Positions 22,492-32,504 of a DNA stretch of 64,000 nucleotides are shown here, piece after piece. The notes beneath the pieces are model-generated. The model was given only the letters and a program-made list of their open reading frames with translations. It was not told the DNA's origin and did not search any database. The DNA is from Daphnia pulex. Its lineage: Eukaryota > Arthropoda > Branchiopoda > Diplostraca > Daphniidae. Positions within the stretch are counted from its first letter, which is position 1, and each line of letters opens with the position of its first letter. A program made the position numbers and the translations under genes. Location of the stretch: the NCBI RefSeq assembly GCF_021134715.1, contig NC_060028.1, positions 1,324,501-1,388,500 on the forward strand, in the 5' to 3' direction.

Positions 22492-23082
22492 ATGGTGCCA
22501 GTTGGAAATAACAAGAGTAAAGTGGACGAAGTTGGAAGTGTCGACGTTAATAAACGGCCGGCGCCTTACTCACTCCCGTCAAAGACCAACTGGATGGCGA
22601 TTTTGAACGGCGGTGGCCAGAATATTTCGCAGAAACTCTTGCGGCCCGTCGATCTCAGAGTGACCAGCAATAGCGGCAGCCAGAGCCAGGCCGTCGTCAG
22701 CCCGACATTGTCCGAATCGCCAGTCACGCTGGTCAGGGCCTTTCCCGTTCCACTGCCGAGGACGAGCAGTTCCAGCAGCAGCGACTCGGGACAGAAGACG
22801 CCCGTTCCTCTGCCGAGAACCAAATTCAATTTACCCGCCATCGATCCGACGACTTCGCTGGAAAGAAGCGCCAGTTTCCCCGAAACGGCCACCGCAGAAC
22901 GTTCGGTCAAGCCCCAACTTTCCCACAGCATTTCCTGTCCAAATTCAAATGATGACAAACCTCATCCGAAAGTTGATAATAACAAGACCGTCGATTCAGC
23001 ACTATCCACCGTTCCGGAATCATCCGCAACGATCCATTCAATTCCACCAGAAGAAGAAGATGACATTGACACTTGGCTTTAA
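22492..23082 (+). CDS. Proline-rich protein with SH3-ligand motifs (PRP1)
   Basis: Single-exon frame of 196 residues starting at MVPVGNNKSKVDEVGSVDV and ending in an acidic EEEDDIDTWL tail. No signal peptide and no membrane segment, so probably cytoplasmic. Two copies of the motif PxPLPRT (FPVPLPRTSS, about residue 85, and KTPVPLPRTKF, about residue 105) match class-type SH3-binding ligands, and the rest is Ser-rich and low in complexity. The gene family is not recognised. It is head-to-head with CLCA-A, whose cytoplasmic tail is also proline-rich. Composition with sustained codon structure over nearly 600 bp supports real coding. It could also be one exon of a larger gene. Confidence 0.6.
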   Translation: MVPVGNNKSKVDEVGSVDVNKRPAPYSLPSKTNWMAILNGGGQNISQKLLRPVDLRVTSNSGSQSQAVVSPTLSESPVTLVRAFPVPLPRTSSSSSSDSGQKTPVPLPRTKFNLPAIDPTTSLERSASFPETATAERSVKPQLSHSISCPNSNDDKPHPKVDNNKTVDSALSTVPESSATIHSIPPEEEDDIDTWL

Positions 23083-23400
23083 AAAAAAAATGATTCAATT
23101 TTGTGTATTATATAAGCTTTTATTTCTTATGCAGTTTATGTATCAAAATCTTTTATTTCGAATTGTTTTTCGTAATCACCCAGCAGAGACCTTTATAGAT
23201 AAAAAAAAAAAATCATCTCGGCGCTGAAAACAACCAAATCAACCTTGATAAGGAATACAACGCAGTAGTATCTAACTAACGATCGTTTAGCTTTCGTTGT
23301 CAAACCGTTAGAAGTGAGCCAAACTATTACCCGAATTTTTTTTTTAAAGAAAGTTTGGGGGAATTTCTGTTTTTTTTTTTTAATTTCAAACTTGGAAGAA

Positions 23401-23889
23401 ATGACAACCAGTTTGTGCAATAAGACGCCCGTCCCGCGTCCTCGCCAGTGTTGGCAGCAGCAACAGCCGAAAACGACGTCGACACCCAGCCCCTCAGGTA
23501 ACAGCAAGTCTGGCATCCAGTTGAGCGATGACGACGTTTACCGCTTTCTCGGCAAGCAATTCTGTCTGCCACGATCGCCCGCTTCAGCTCCAGCGTCCAG
23601 TCGAACGGAGGCGAATAAGCCAGCAATTAACCATCCAGTTAGCAACGTAACAGCGACGGCCACAGCAGCAGCAGCCAAAGCACCGCCCAAACCGCCCAGG
23701 TCCATCAACGTGAGCGCCAGCAGTGCTGCCAGTTATTCAAAAGCGCCCAAACCGCTTCCAAGGACCATGTTCCTGGCCGTCAAGACACCGCCGATTCGGC
23801 CCAGTCGCCCGCCTGTATCCTACAGCAGTCTCCGCAATCAAACCAGTCCCGCCGAATCGAATGGAATCAAATCATTTGGAAATTTGTGA
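23401..23889 (+). CDS. Proline-rich protein with SH3-ligand motifs (PRP2)
   Basis: Open frame of 162 residues from the ATG at 23401 (MTTSLCNKTPVPRPRQ) to the stop at 23889. Shares with PRP1 the short motifs KTPVPxPR and PKPLPRT (APKPLPRTMF), plus KAPPKPPRS and SRPPVSYSS, all SH3-ligand-like, with Ala/Ser-rich linkers. No signal peptide or membrane segment. It lies 318 bp downstream of PRP1 in the same orientation and is probably a diverged tandem relative. The frame is open further upstream, but that stretch is poly-T-derived (poly-Phe) and unlikely to be coding. Function unknown. Confidence 0.55.
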   Translation: MTTSLCNKTPVPRPRQCWQQQQPKTTSTPSPSGNSKSGIQLSDDDVYRFLGKQFCLPRSPASAPASSRTEANKPAINHPVSNVTATATAAAAKAPPKPPRSINVSASSAASYSKAPKPLPRTMFLAVKTPPIRPSRPPVSYSSLRNQTSPAESNGIKSFGNL

Positions 23890-23962
23890 GATGTCAAATA
23901 ATAAATTCGTTCACCCCAATACCTCAAATGTCTGGTGACTTGAATACAAAATCCCGTTTGAC

Positions 23963-23992
23963 CGATTGGCTAATACGCGATTGGCTAATACG
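23963..23992. repeat. 15-bp perfect tandem duplication
   Basis: CGATTGGCTAATACG occurs twice back to back between PRP2 and the 3' end of CLCA-B. Each unit contains ATTGG, the inverted CCAAT word. No gene was seen in 23890-24242 otherwise. Confidence 0.8.
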
Positions 23993-24242
23993 TAGTTGCG
24001 TGTTTTCAACTGCGCGCGTTATTTTGAAACCGTTTATTGCCTACGTGGTGTGATAGTGTGCGATTACTAAAGAATAATCGATACACATTTAAAAGTCTCT
24101 CGGATTTTCGGGATTTTCTTGATTTGATAAGATAATTAGGGCACTCGAAAAGCTTAGTGGTTGCTTTTTACTCTTACAGGTGGCGAAGAAATAATTTAAA
24201 ATTTCAACAAAACATTTTCAAAACTTGAATTCTGTTATTTGA

Positions 24243-27200
24243 CTAAACCGGGACGTCTTTGTAAGAGCGATATACTAGCAGGTGTTTGACGACAGCCACC
24301 AGCAACATTACGACTAAACAAACTATCAGTACGAGTCCGAAGGCGGCAACCAATAAAGACGCCACATGATAGCTCGGCTCCTTGGTATTTATGTGAATGT
24401 GAATTTCTTGATCAGTTCCGTTTCCCGAATCGTCGTCTTCGAAATTCTTGGTTAAAACTACCAACGTTCTGTCCGGGATGAAGAAAACGACCAAGTTGGA
24501 GACTTGACCAACTTTGTCCGCCTTGTCCACGGCCCGCAGAGACAAGTAATAGGGTTTCTCCCGCTGGACGTCCGTTAGTTGAAATGTGGCCGTTTGCTGG
24601 ACGCCGGCCTGGCTCGGCTGGAGCGAACCAGCGACGAGATCCTCTTCCGTGATGATGGATCGACTCTTCCGCTTGGGGGATTCGTCGTCAAAGTTGGAGT
24701 TGATGACATCGGCGACGACATCCGAATACTTGAGTTCGTAATAGGAAGCTATGCGCATGGAAAACAACACCCAATGTGAGTATAGCGAATTTTGATGGAA
24801 GTATTGAATTGATAAATAATTAGACCTGTGCCGGAATCGAGGTCATCCCCAGGAGCGGTCCATTTCAATGCGATTGAAATATTTGTGGCGGTGTCGTTAA
24901 CGACCATAATCGACAGATCGGTGACTTCAGCTGGCGGGTAGGAGTCATTACTGGAGACTGGGATTTCCACCTAATTCAATCAATAATAAAATTAACATTC
25001 CCGGATGAATCTGCGATCAGGAAATCAAATAACCTGAAATGAGCCACCGGAAACGATTCGGGTGAAATTTGCCATTGGAATTCTTTCCACCTCTTCAGTG
25101 ATCGTCTCATTACCTGGAGTATCATTGAACAATAAATTGCACCACTTTTTTTTTATTGAATAAAAGAAACACACGAAATGAATGAATTACCGAAAAGCTG
25201 AGGGCTAGCCGAGCCGATAAAACCCAGTTGCTCGAATGCCTTGTGATTGGTGCTGTTCACTTGGCACTTGACTGTGTACCGTCCCGGCTGATTGGGATAG
25301 GCGAAATACTTGGAATAAACTCCATCATCTTGCGTGGTATCCGCATTGACACCGTTGTCCAGCAAGTCCAAAATCTCCAACTCGTCGTTGGGCTTCACTA
25401 TATAAGCCCTTCCGTCCAATTAAAGAAAAATGAGAACACATTAAAACATGTCATACGGTTTGAAATTACTTAACGGAGGCTCCGGTGACCGGATGGCTTC
25501 CTTTCCACACGTCGGCGTGAATTCGAATCCGGTGGTTGCTCGCATCCTTGATATCAGCTCCTAATTACCAATTAAATGTCCCCCAAAAAAATTGACAAAA
25601 TAAAACAAAACATGATTAATCATTTTTTAAAACTTGTTATATACCGTTGGAAACCCAGCATCTAGTGTTGATAGGCGTCGTGACATTCGGGCGCAGCTGA
25701 GTCTTGACGGTGACTAAAACCGGTTTAGACTGGGAACTTTTCAGCGTGACATTCAAGTCCCAGCGTCCCACCTGTTCGACCAAACAGGCTCTCGTACAAA
25801 CTATGTCGACATTCTTTTAAATTACAACAATTTGTATTGGCATACCTTAGCCAATGCCACGGTGACAGTGGCCGTGCTAGTATCGAAATCGATTTGGTCG
25901 TAAATTTCATTAGTCGGCCCCGACAATTGCATCGATTCCAAACTGTTTCGATCATCCAAATTGAAGACGCTGAGCACCAAATTCCGACCGACCGTGTCGT
26001 CGACGTCGAAGCAGCCTTCGATGCTGGTCGAATTCGACGCCGCCGTACTTTCAAACAATTTGAATTTCAAATCGTCGTTTTTGACTCTCGACTGGTAGGT
26101 GCAGGCGCCCGTAAAGGCCTGTTGAATAGCTTCACTGCTGTCACCGTCCTTGATGTAATAACTTTTACCACCAGTGACGTCAGCCAAACGTTCGATATTG
26201 CTGTCCGCTTCACTCCTGCCGAATCGATGGAAAAAATTTTAAAAATGTTTTAATTGAATTTTTAATTCATTTTTTAGACTCACCCAAAGGCGACGGTGAC
26301 TACGCGTATGCCGGCTTTGACGATGTCCTCCTCCACGTCAGAAATGTCCAAGTAACCAGCTGAATTTCTACCGTCGGTAACTAAAACGATAATGCCACCC
26401 GTTTTATTGTTTCCCTTCTCTTGCAACATCTATACCAAAGGAGATGAATGAAATTGAATTAAACGAATTAGTAAGACTTTATCTGAATAGATACACGCAC
26501 CTGAACGGCGAGGTCGAGACCACATCCGATGCACGTGATGGAGTATAAATTTTTTGGCACTTTTTTCATCATTTCCTGACGGATTTTCATGTCGGAAATG
26601 ACTTTCAGTTCGCTCACGATGTGAGCAGTTGAACTAAATGTCGAATTAGTTTAAATGAAAGATTTCAATTGATTCAGAATGATGAAATACAAACCTGAAC
26701 ATGACCATCCCCAATTGGCTTCCGGTGGGGACATCGTTTTTGATCCAGGCGCGGACCGACTCGCCCAGTTTATCGATGCGGTTCTACATTGCGCAATGAA
26801 ATCATTTTTAAATCGATAGCATTTTTTTAAATTGGAAAATTTAATTTACGCATTGCTTCATGCTGTCGGAAACGTCCATGACGACAACAAAACGCGAGCC
26901 AGTCGGTTTGACGATTTTAAATTTCGCGGGCAATTGGTCCAAATCCACGGGTCTGTTCTGGTAAAACGCAAAGTCCGGGTTCCGCATGATGACCGTCCAG
27001 GTGCTGACTCCGCCGCACATGGTGTTGTGTTTGTTCGGAGTTTCCGATCGGTGCGAATGGAAGTCGCCGTCCTTGCAGAAATGAACCACCTGGAAATTTA
27101 AATATCAAACCAAATATTTTTAAGAAATCTGAAATTCGATTTTTCTTTTCTCCGTTTGATTTGAATTACCGAGTCCAGGAGATGGTAGGAAGCCAGCGAC

Positions 27201-28196
27201 GTGTCCGGCTTGAAACTTGGATGGAATTCGAATCGACAGTTTTGATCGTAGATATTCGTGGCCGGATCGATTTGACAGTTCGCATTGTTGTTGCTTATGT
27301 CACGGGTGTTGTACATGATTTTTTTGTTAGCGCAGATGTTGGGTTCGATGAAGGAAGTGCCCGATTGGCGGAAGAAGAGCGGATATTCTCCTCCGGGCGT
27401 TCCGTACTCGTCGAAAATGCCGTAGCGATAATGGGCCCATTCGTGAACGAAGACTTTGCCTTTTTTTAGGTGGAAAGTCATTTAACAATAGCTAATTTCA
27501 AGTAGACGTTAATTGAATTAAATACCTGGTTTTCCGTATTGGGCAATGTTCTGCTCTTGAACGATGGTGAGCACATAGTTCGGGGTCAAGTGAATTCTTT
27601 CGCCTTTTTCGCCGCACTTGCCGTTCTGTTGAGTGTAGGGCACATCTTTGTGCATGGGATTGGGCGTGTCCACGATGACGTCAGCAGTCTAGATTTCACA
27701 CCGTGACAATAACAAAAGAAAGAAAGACACTGATTATTTTTATAAAGAATGGCGATAATTATTATTTTGTTTTTGGACTGACATCGAACGTTTCCCAAGT
27801 GCTTAAATCAGCTTCGATGTGGTCCCATGTTTCCGGAATAAGAATGTGGACACTTTGGAAGTAAGCTCGATTACCGGTCGCCTTGTAGAGCACCGGAGAA
27901 GCATCCGTGATAATTTGCTAATCGTTAAGAAAAAAAAAAAAAAATCACTGAATAAGATTAAATTAATTTCGGTAGTCATCTTTTTGCATATATATACGAA
28001 ATAATACTTTGATATTTTTAATTATGCTTTCGGATTGATCAATTGGTGCTGCTGGGCTGATGGCCACCACCAGATTTTTGTAGCCGTTGTCGGTCAAAGT
28101 CACTCGACTAGCCCCGACCGTCACGTCATGCCATTCTGCAGTATTGATCACGAATAACAGCACAAACAACTGCGCTAGCGCCGACGATCTGTCCAT
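24243..28196 (-). CDS. CLCA-B: CLCA-like metalloprotease/VWA membrane protein
   Basis: Fifteen exons: 28196-28008, 27917-27783, 27688-27526, 27459-27170, 27089-26850, 26783-26695, 26633-26501, 26429-26284, 26215-25846, 25771-25645, 25560-25470, 25408-25191, 25113-25034, 24970-24826, 24748-24243. The total is 2922 nt, 973 residues, the usual CLCA length. Signal peptide at MDRSSALAQLFVLLF, then VTLTDNGYKNLVVAISP. HEWAHYRYGIFDEYG (about residue 167) is the HExxH...D/E zinc-protease motif. The VWA domain has an intact MIDAS: MDVSDSM (about residue 330) and LVTDGRN. The C-terminal fibronectin-III-like part contains LKWTAPGDDLDSGTG. One membrane helix near residues 928-955 is followed by a short tail ending YKDVPV. 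Vertebrate CLCAs are self-cleaving metalloproteases that modulate the TMEM16A chloride channel; the role in crustaceans is unknown. Confidence 0.92.
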
Positions 28197-29304
28197 TTTA
28201 TCGGACTGAGCGTGACTGAGCTAGAGCCCAGTGCAATGTACATTTTGTCTACACGATATTACCCCGGTAGTGTGTGTTTTGACTTATATCCTCGCTCTAG
28301 CCCATTTTTCCGTTATCTTGAATGGATAGGTAATAGATCTGGCACCGTCTGGTGTTGTATACTTTTGAAGTCTCTATACGATTTTATGTGTACAGAGTTG
28401 TGAACACAGAGACGAATGAAATTTCAGCCATTGGCGGCAAGAGATTTCTGATCTTATCAAAGACTTTTTTTTTTACTTTGCCAGTTGGGCAGGATGTGGA
28501 CCTAAAGATTTCAGGCGATAAAATGTGTATATTTGTATAAGCCGGGCATAAATGATTCTTTAATTATCTCTCTCTTTCTCTACTGACGGTTGAAAAAAAA
28601 GAGACTTATTACGACATTTTAAATACATATAAAACCTATAGTAAAAACCCATGCATGAAAACTGCGATAAATAGGTTGAACAAATTGGTCCTACAATAAG
28701 TAGAACAACAATAAATACTTCGTGATTATATGTTGCCTTATCAGTTCACCTTTTTTTTTTTGGCCGAACCTAAATCAATAGGGGCATAGTTTATGAAGGA
28801 AAAGCGTGGGACAGTAGGAATGTTTCGATTGATAAATGAACGTTTTGACTTTTGTAATCGTGGGCTGGAGACATTGACGGAACCCGTATGGCACCAATAG
28901 TTTTTGAGTTGAAAACATTCTAGGCTGTGGTTATATGTCAAACAACTCGGGATTAAAATATGAGATAAACTGATAGCGGATGCACTCAATCTTACTACAG
29001 TTGCTAAGTTGATCTATCTAACTTAAATTGAATTGTTTACATTCACCATTCAATAACAAAAAAAAATCAAAGACAAATAATAAAACAAAAGCAAAATTGT
29101 GAATTTAACCTTTCTGTGTGATGTGGCCACAGGGAAGTGCCGATTGGGGTTGTTTTATAGGTGGATATCCAACCGCAGAAATATACCCAATAAAATTCAG
29201 AAAGGTTTCCTTTATACAAAAAAATAGTTGCGTGAATGCAATTGCTGATTCATCTCCGAATTTCTACTTTCGCTTTTTTCCATATATAATAACTAAACGC
29301 CTCC
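28197..29304. other. Spacer between CLCA-B and cuticle gene CP1
   Basis: About 1.1 kb holding the 5' flanks of two divergent genes. Several short open frames have no support. Runs of T/CT (near 28465-28475 and 28564-28580) are present. No RNA gene or repeat recognised. Confidence 0.5.
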
Positions 29305-29382
29305 AGCTGAAGAAGAAGAGAATGTTTGTCGCGAAGAAGGTCTCCCCCATTCACTTTCCAGACGAAAGTTGACGTATAAAAG
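29305..29382 (+). promoter_or_regulatory. Conserved cuticle-gene promoter module (CP1)
   Basis: AGCTGAAGAAGAAGAGAATG, then GAAGAAGGTCTCC, CACTTTCCA and TATAAAAG (29375-29382). The same series in the same order precedes CP2 and CP3, so it is likely the core promoter and proximal control region. Confidence 0.8.
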
Positions 29383-29461
29383 ACTGACAATGTTAGACCA
29401 TCTTCACAGAACTCCTTCGACAGTCTTCAGAAGTGCAGAACAACCACACAAACAATCAAAA

Positions 29462-29989
29462 ATGAAACTGGTAAGTTTAAAACTGAACATTTTTACCTCA
29501 AAAGAGTCGATTTTCAATCCTGGAATATGTTCGTGAATATATGCACCATCAGATCATCGCTCTCGCTTTCTTGGCCGTGGCCCTCGCCGCACCTCAAGGA
29601 GATAAGAAGCCCATCGAAATTGTGTCATCCAACAGCGAAATGAACGCAGACGGCAGCTACTCATTCGAGTAAGTTAATGTTATTAAGATCCTAATGACAT
29701 TTCCTAAATTTAAAAAATGTGTCAAAAAATCAGTTTCGAGTCTGCCGATGGGACCAAAGTGTCTGAGAGTGGCAACCAGAAACAAGTTGGTCCCAAACCG
29801 GAGGATATCGGGACCGTGTCCAAGGGCTCCTACTCGTTCACGACTCCCGACGGCGTCGTCCTCACCGTCAATTGGGTGGCCGATGAAAACGGATTCCAGG
29901 CCACCGGCGACCACCTCCCCACTCCTCCACCCATGCCCGAGCACGTCGTCAAGATGCTCGCAGACCTCAAAGCCGCCGGAGTCCTGTAA
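29462..29989 (+). CDS. CP1: RR-1 cuticle protein (chitin-binding type 4)
   Basis: Exons 29462-29470, 29553-29668 and 29734-29989; 126 residues. The first exon codes only Met-Lys-Leu, a layout typical of arthropod cuticle genes, and the second completes a signal peptide (IIALAFLAVALAAPQ). The mature protein carries the Rebers-Riddiford consensus of the RR-1 (soft cuticle) class: YSFDFESADGTKVSESG, KGSYSFTTPDG, and VNWVADENGFQATG. It binds chitin fibres in the cuticle by family knowledge. CP1 differs from CP2 and CP3 at only a few residues (SGNQ here, SGSQ there). TATA box at 29375-29382. Confidence 0.95.
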
Positions 29990-31160
29990 ATAATTTAAAC
30001 CCGGAATTGACACCACCATTATTCTGTACATACGCGGTATGTAGCCTATACATTTGACACCCAAAGTGCTTTCCATTATTTTGTGTGGATAATTCACAAG
30101 CAGTTGGGTTTGTAACATATACGCGACAGATTGCGCAAAAATACAACTTGTTTTCAAATTTAGTCGAAATTAAAAGTTTCTTTCATTATTCCTTTTCTTT
30201 ATGGGAATATTTCTAAAAAAGGCTTATCACTAAATCATGAATTTTACTTCGAATGGACTCACCGTGTTAAGTGCTCATTGCTGAATGTTACAGGTAATAA
30301 TAAAAAAAAACAGCGATTTTGAGAAGTAGTTTATCTTGTCGTGGAATGAGCACAACAATGTCAATCGAAAAGGAAACACTCGCCGTCCAAAGAAGCGCAT
30401 TTATGAAATGCTGTCTTTATACACTTGGCATACTTGTGTGGCAGCACAAATTGTACAACTTGTACAATTTGTGCTGAAATGTTTGGAGGGGGGAAAAACC
30501 AAGAGTCAATGTTATAGAAATCTACCCAGCGAACCTGATTTTATATAACACTCTGGTTTTTTGTTAGACAGAAATAAAACGCTGGCACTGGGTGTAGTAT
30601 AGATATACCAGCACACCTGGCGCTGGTGATGGAATCGAAATTGAAACCCTGATCCGCGACTGCTGCTGCACGCGTCAGAGAATAACGGGTGCACATTTTG
30701 TTTATGGGTCAATGCCGAATTCATCACGGCTGCTGTTGGGTGCTGGCACCGCTTGGCACCACATTTACGTGCTAGCTATGGCCACGAGTCAACACAAATA
30801 ATTAGAAAATGGCTGGAACACAGCAGATCCGCCCTTGACAACAATTAAATTTGGCAGCCATTCAATGATTTCTTTTGCCTTATATCACTACTAGCTGATT
30901 CATCTCTCTAATTATAGCTTGTTTTATTCGCCATTATTGTAAAAGACCCAGTGATAATCGTCAGAAATTTAAAGAAAGTTCAGAAACAAAAAGAAAGTTG
31001 TCTTAATAGCACTAAAAATAAGTCTATATTGGCTGATTTTTCACTGTCATAATTACATAAAAATCCAGCAGCGCAAATCGCATCAATCAAAAAGAATTAA
31101 TTCGATTTACTGGGGGTATAGTGTAATATGTGTGCAATATTCACGATGCAGACTCCGATA
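29990..31160. other. Spacer between CP1 and GYR1
   Basis: About 1.2 kb without a supported gene. Its one notable feature, a 35-bp palindrome at 30442-30476, is listed separately. Confidence 0.5.
30442..30476. repeat. Perfect 35-bp palindrome
   Basis: The 17-base arm CAGCACAAATTGTACAA is followed by a single C and then its exact reverse complement. It sits in otherwise unremarkable intergenic DNA between CP1 and GYR1. Confidence 0.9.
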
Positions 31161-31169
31161 ACTGTTTTA

Positions 31170-31420
31170 CTACCCTGCAGCTTCCTTTCACTCTGTCTCG
31201 TCCTTCGCCGAGCTGGACCTCCAGAGTTTCACAAGTACCCAGTCAAACATTACAGACATGCAGCCTGTTTGACTGTGCCAGCTCTGATTTTCTTGATAGA
31301 CCGCTTGTATCCGGTTTCTCTTATTTCGAATTCGATCTGAATCTGTAAGAATCTGGTTCGAAGAGGGCGCGGTGTATAAAAGCTGGCGCATTCGGACCAG
31401 ATCGTCACAAACACCTTCCA
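31170..31420 (+). promoter_or_regulatory. GYR1 promoter
   Basis: CAGCTTCCTTTCACT and CTCGTCCTTC (near 31178-31206), GTATCCGGTTTCTCTTATTT (near 31307), TATAAAAG (31375-31382) and, 10-25 bases later, CGGACCAGATCGTCACA, which looks like an initiator/downstream element. The same words precede other GYR genes. Confidence 0.75.
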
Positions 31421-31512
31421 CCCTCCTTTCTCGTGAACTGAGATTGAATTGCCTTTCGTGCAACCAACACTTTTTGATTCGTCCAATAACTCTCTAAAAT
31501 TAATCCAACAAT

Positions 31513-31964
31513 ATGGCCATTCATTTCAAAGTATTTCAAATTTATCATTTCAATTCATTTTTATGTTTTTTGAATTTTCGCGCCAAGATGCGCAAATCGT
31601 TATTTATAATACAATTGTGTGTTTGGGTTTGCCATCATTACAGATGATGTTGTTGCTCGTCGCTCTGATGCTGGTGGCAACGGCTGTGGCCAAAAAGAAG
31701 GTTAAGGGCTACTACTACCCAGTATATCACTACCCAGTGTATCATTACGGCGGTTACGGGGGCTACTCTAGCGGATACGGAGGTAAAGAATTTATTCTTA
31801 TACTTATTAAATTGACCCTGATTTTTGATTGAACGATTTTAATGCTTTATGTGAATAAATGGATTAATTATTTCGTATTGTGGACAATTCCAGGTTATGG
31901 TCACGGCGGCAGCTACGGCGGCAGCTACGGCGGCGGCTACGGCGGCGGCTACGGCGGATATTAA
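31513..31964 (+). CDS. GYR1: small secreted Gly/Tyr-rich peptide
   Basis: Exons 31513-31530, 31644-31782, 31894-31964; 75 residues. Exon 1 codes MAIHFK, and exon 2 gives a hydrophobic signal segment (MMLLLVALMLVATAVAK) followed by a basic KKKVKG and Tyr/His repeats (YYYPVYHYPVYHYGG). Exon 3 is SYGG/GYGG repeats ending GGY. All five GYR genes share this three-exon plan with a phase-1 second intron. Similar Gly/Tyr-rich secreted proteins occur in arthropod cuticle and as nematode caenacin-type antimicrobial peptides, and the sequence alone does not decide between these. AATAAA follows near 32080. Confidence 0.85.
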
Positions 31965-32504
31965 ATTACTGGATTCTCACGTCCTGACGTAATTTAACGT
32001 TTTCATATTTAAGTGCTTGTATACTGCTAAAGACCACAATACGTAATGAAGATTGTGAAACCATATTCCATCTTTAGTAAATAAACCCGGCCAATAAGTA
32101 ATAATTGCGCCATGCAAACGAATCAATTGGTAAATTATGATTGTTATTTTTGATTTGAAAAGTGTTTATTATTTCCACAAGACGTAAGGCCTATAATGTA
32201 AGTTAAGATAAATTTCATTCCGATTTCAATTTAGAAATTAGATTTGTATTGATTAAAAATGTTGTGGGCAGAACTACAGAGCTTCAGAAAATTATGCATT
32301 TGTGTGTGGACGTCACAAGCAGAGAAACCGCAGGAAAATAGATAACACACAAATAGCAGACTCGATTGTTATTAGTTACAGTTATAGGCTTGGCTTACAA
32401 TTGGATTGGCTAATAAAAAAGTGACAAGCCGATTTCGTGCGAGTCGCAAAAAAGTTACTCCCACTTCGGGTTCTATATGCTGTACGTTAAAATTCGCAAC
32501 TTTA
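31965..32504. other. Spacer between GYR1 and CLCA-C 3' end
   Basis: GYR1 3' UTR with AATAAA near 32080, then A+T-rich DNA to the convergent CLCA-C stop codon. No gene seen. Confidence 0.5.

Noticed and set aside
29657-30157. Minus-strand open frames opposite CP1, CP2 and CP3
   Set aside because: Mirror frames caused by the GC-rich RR-1 exon; same antisense frame recurs because the exons are near-identical.
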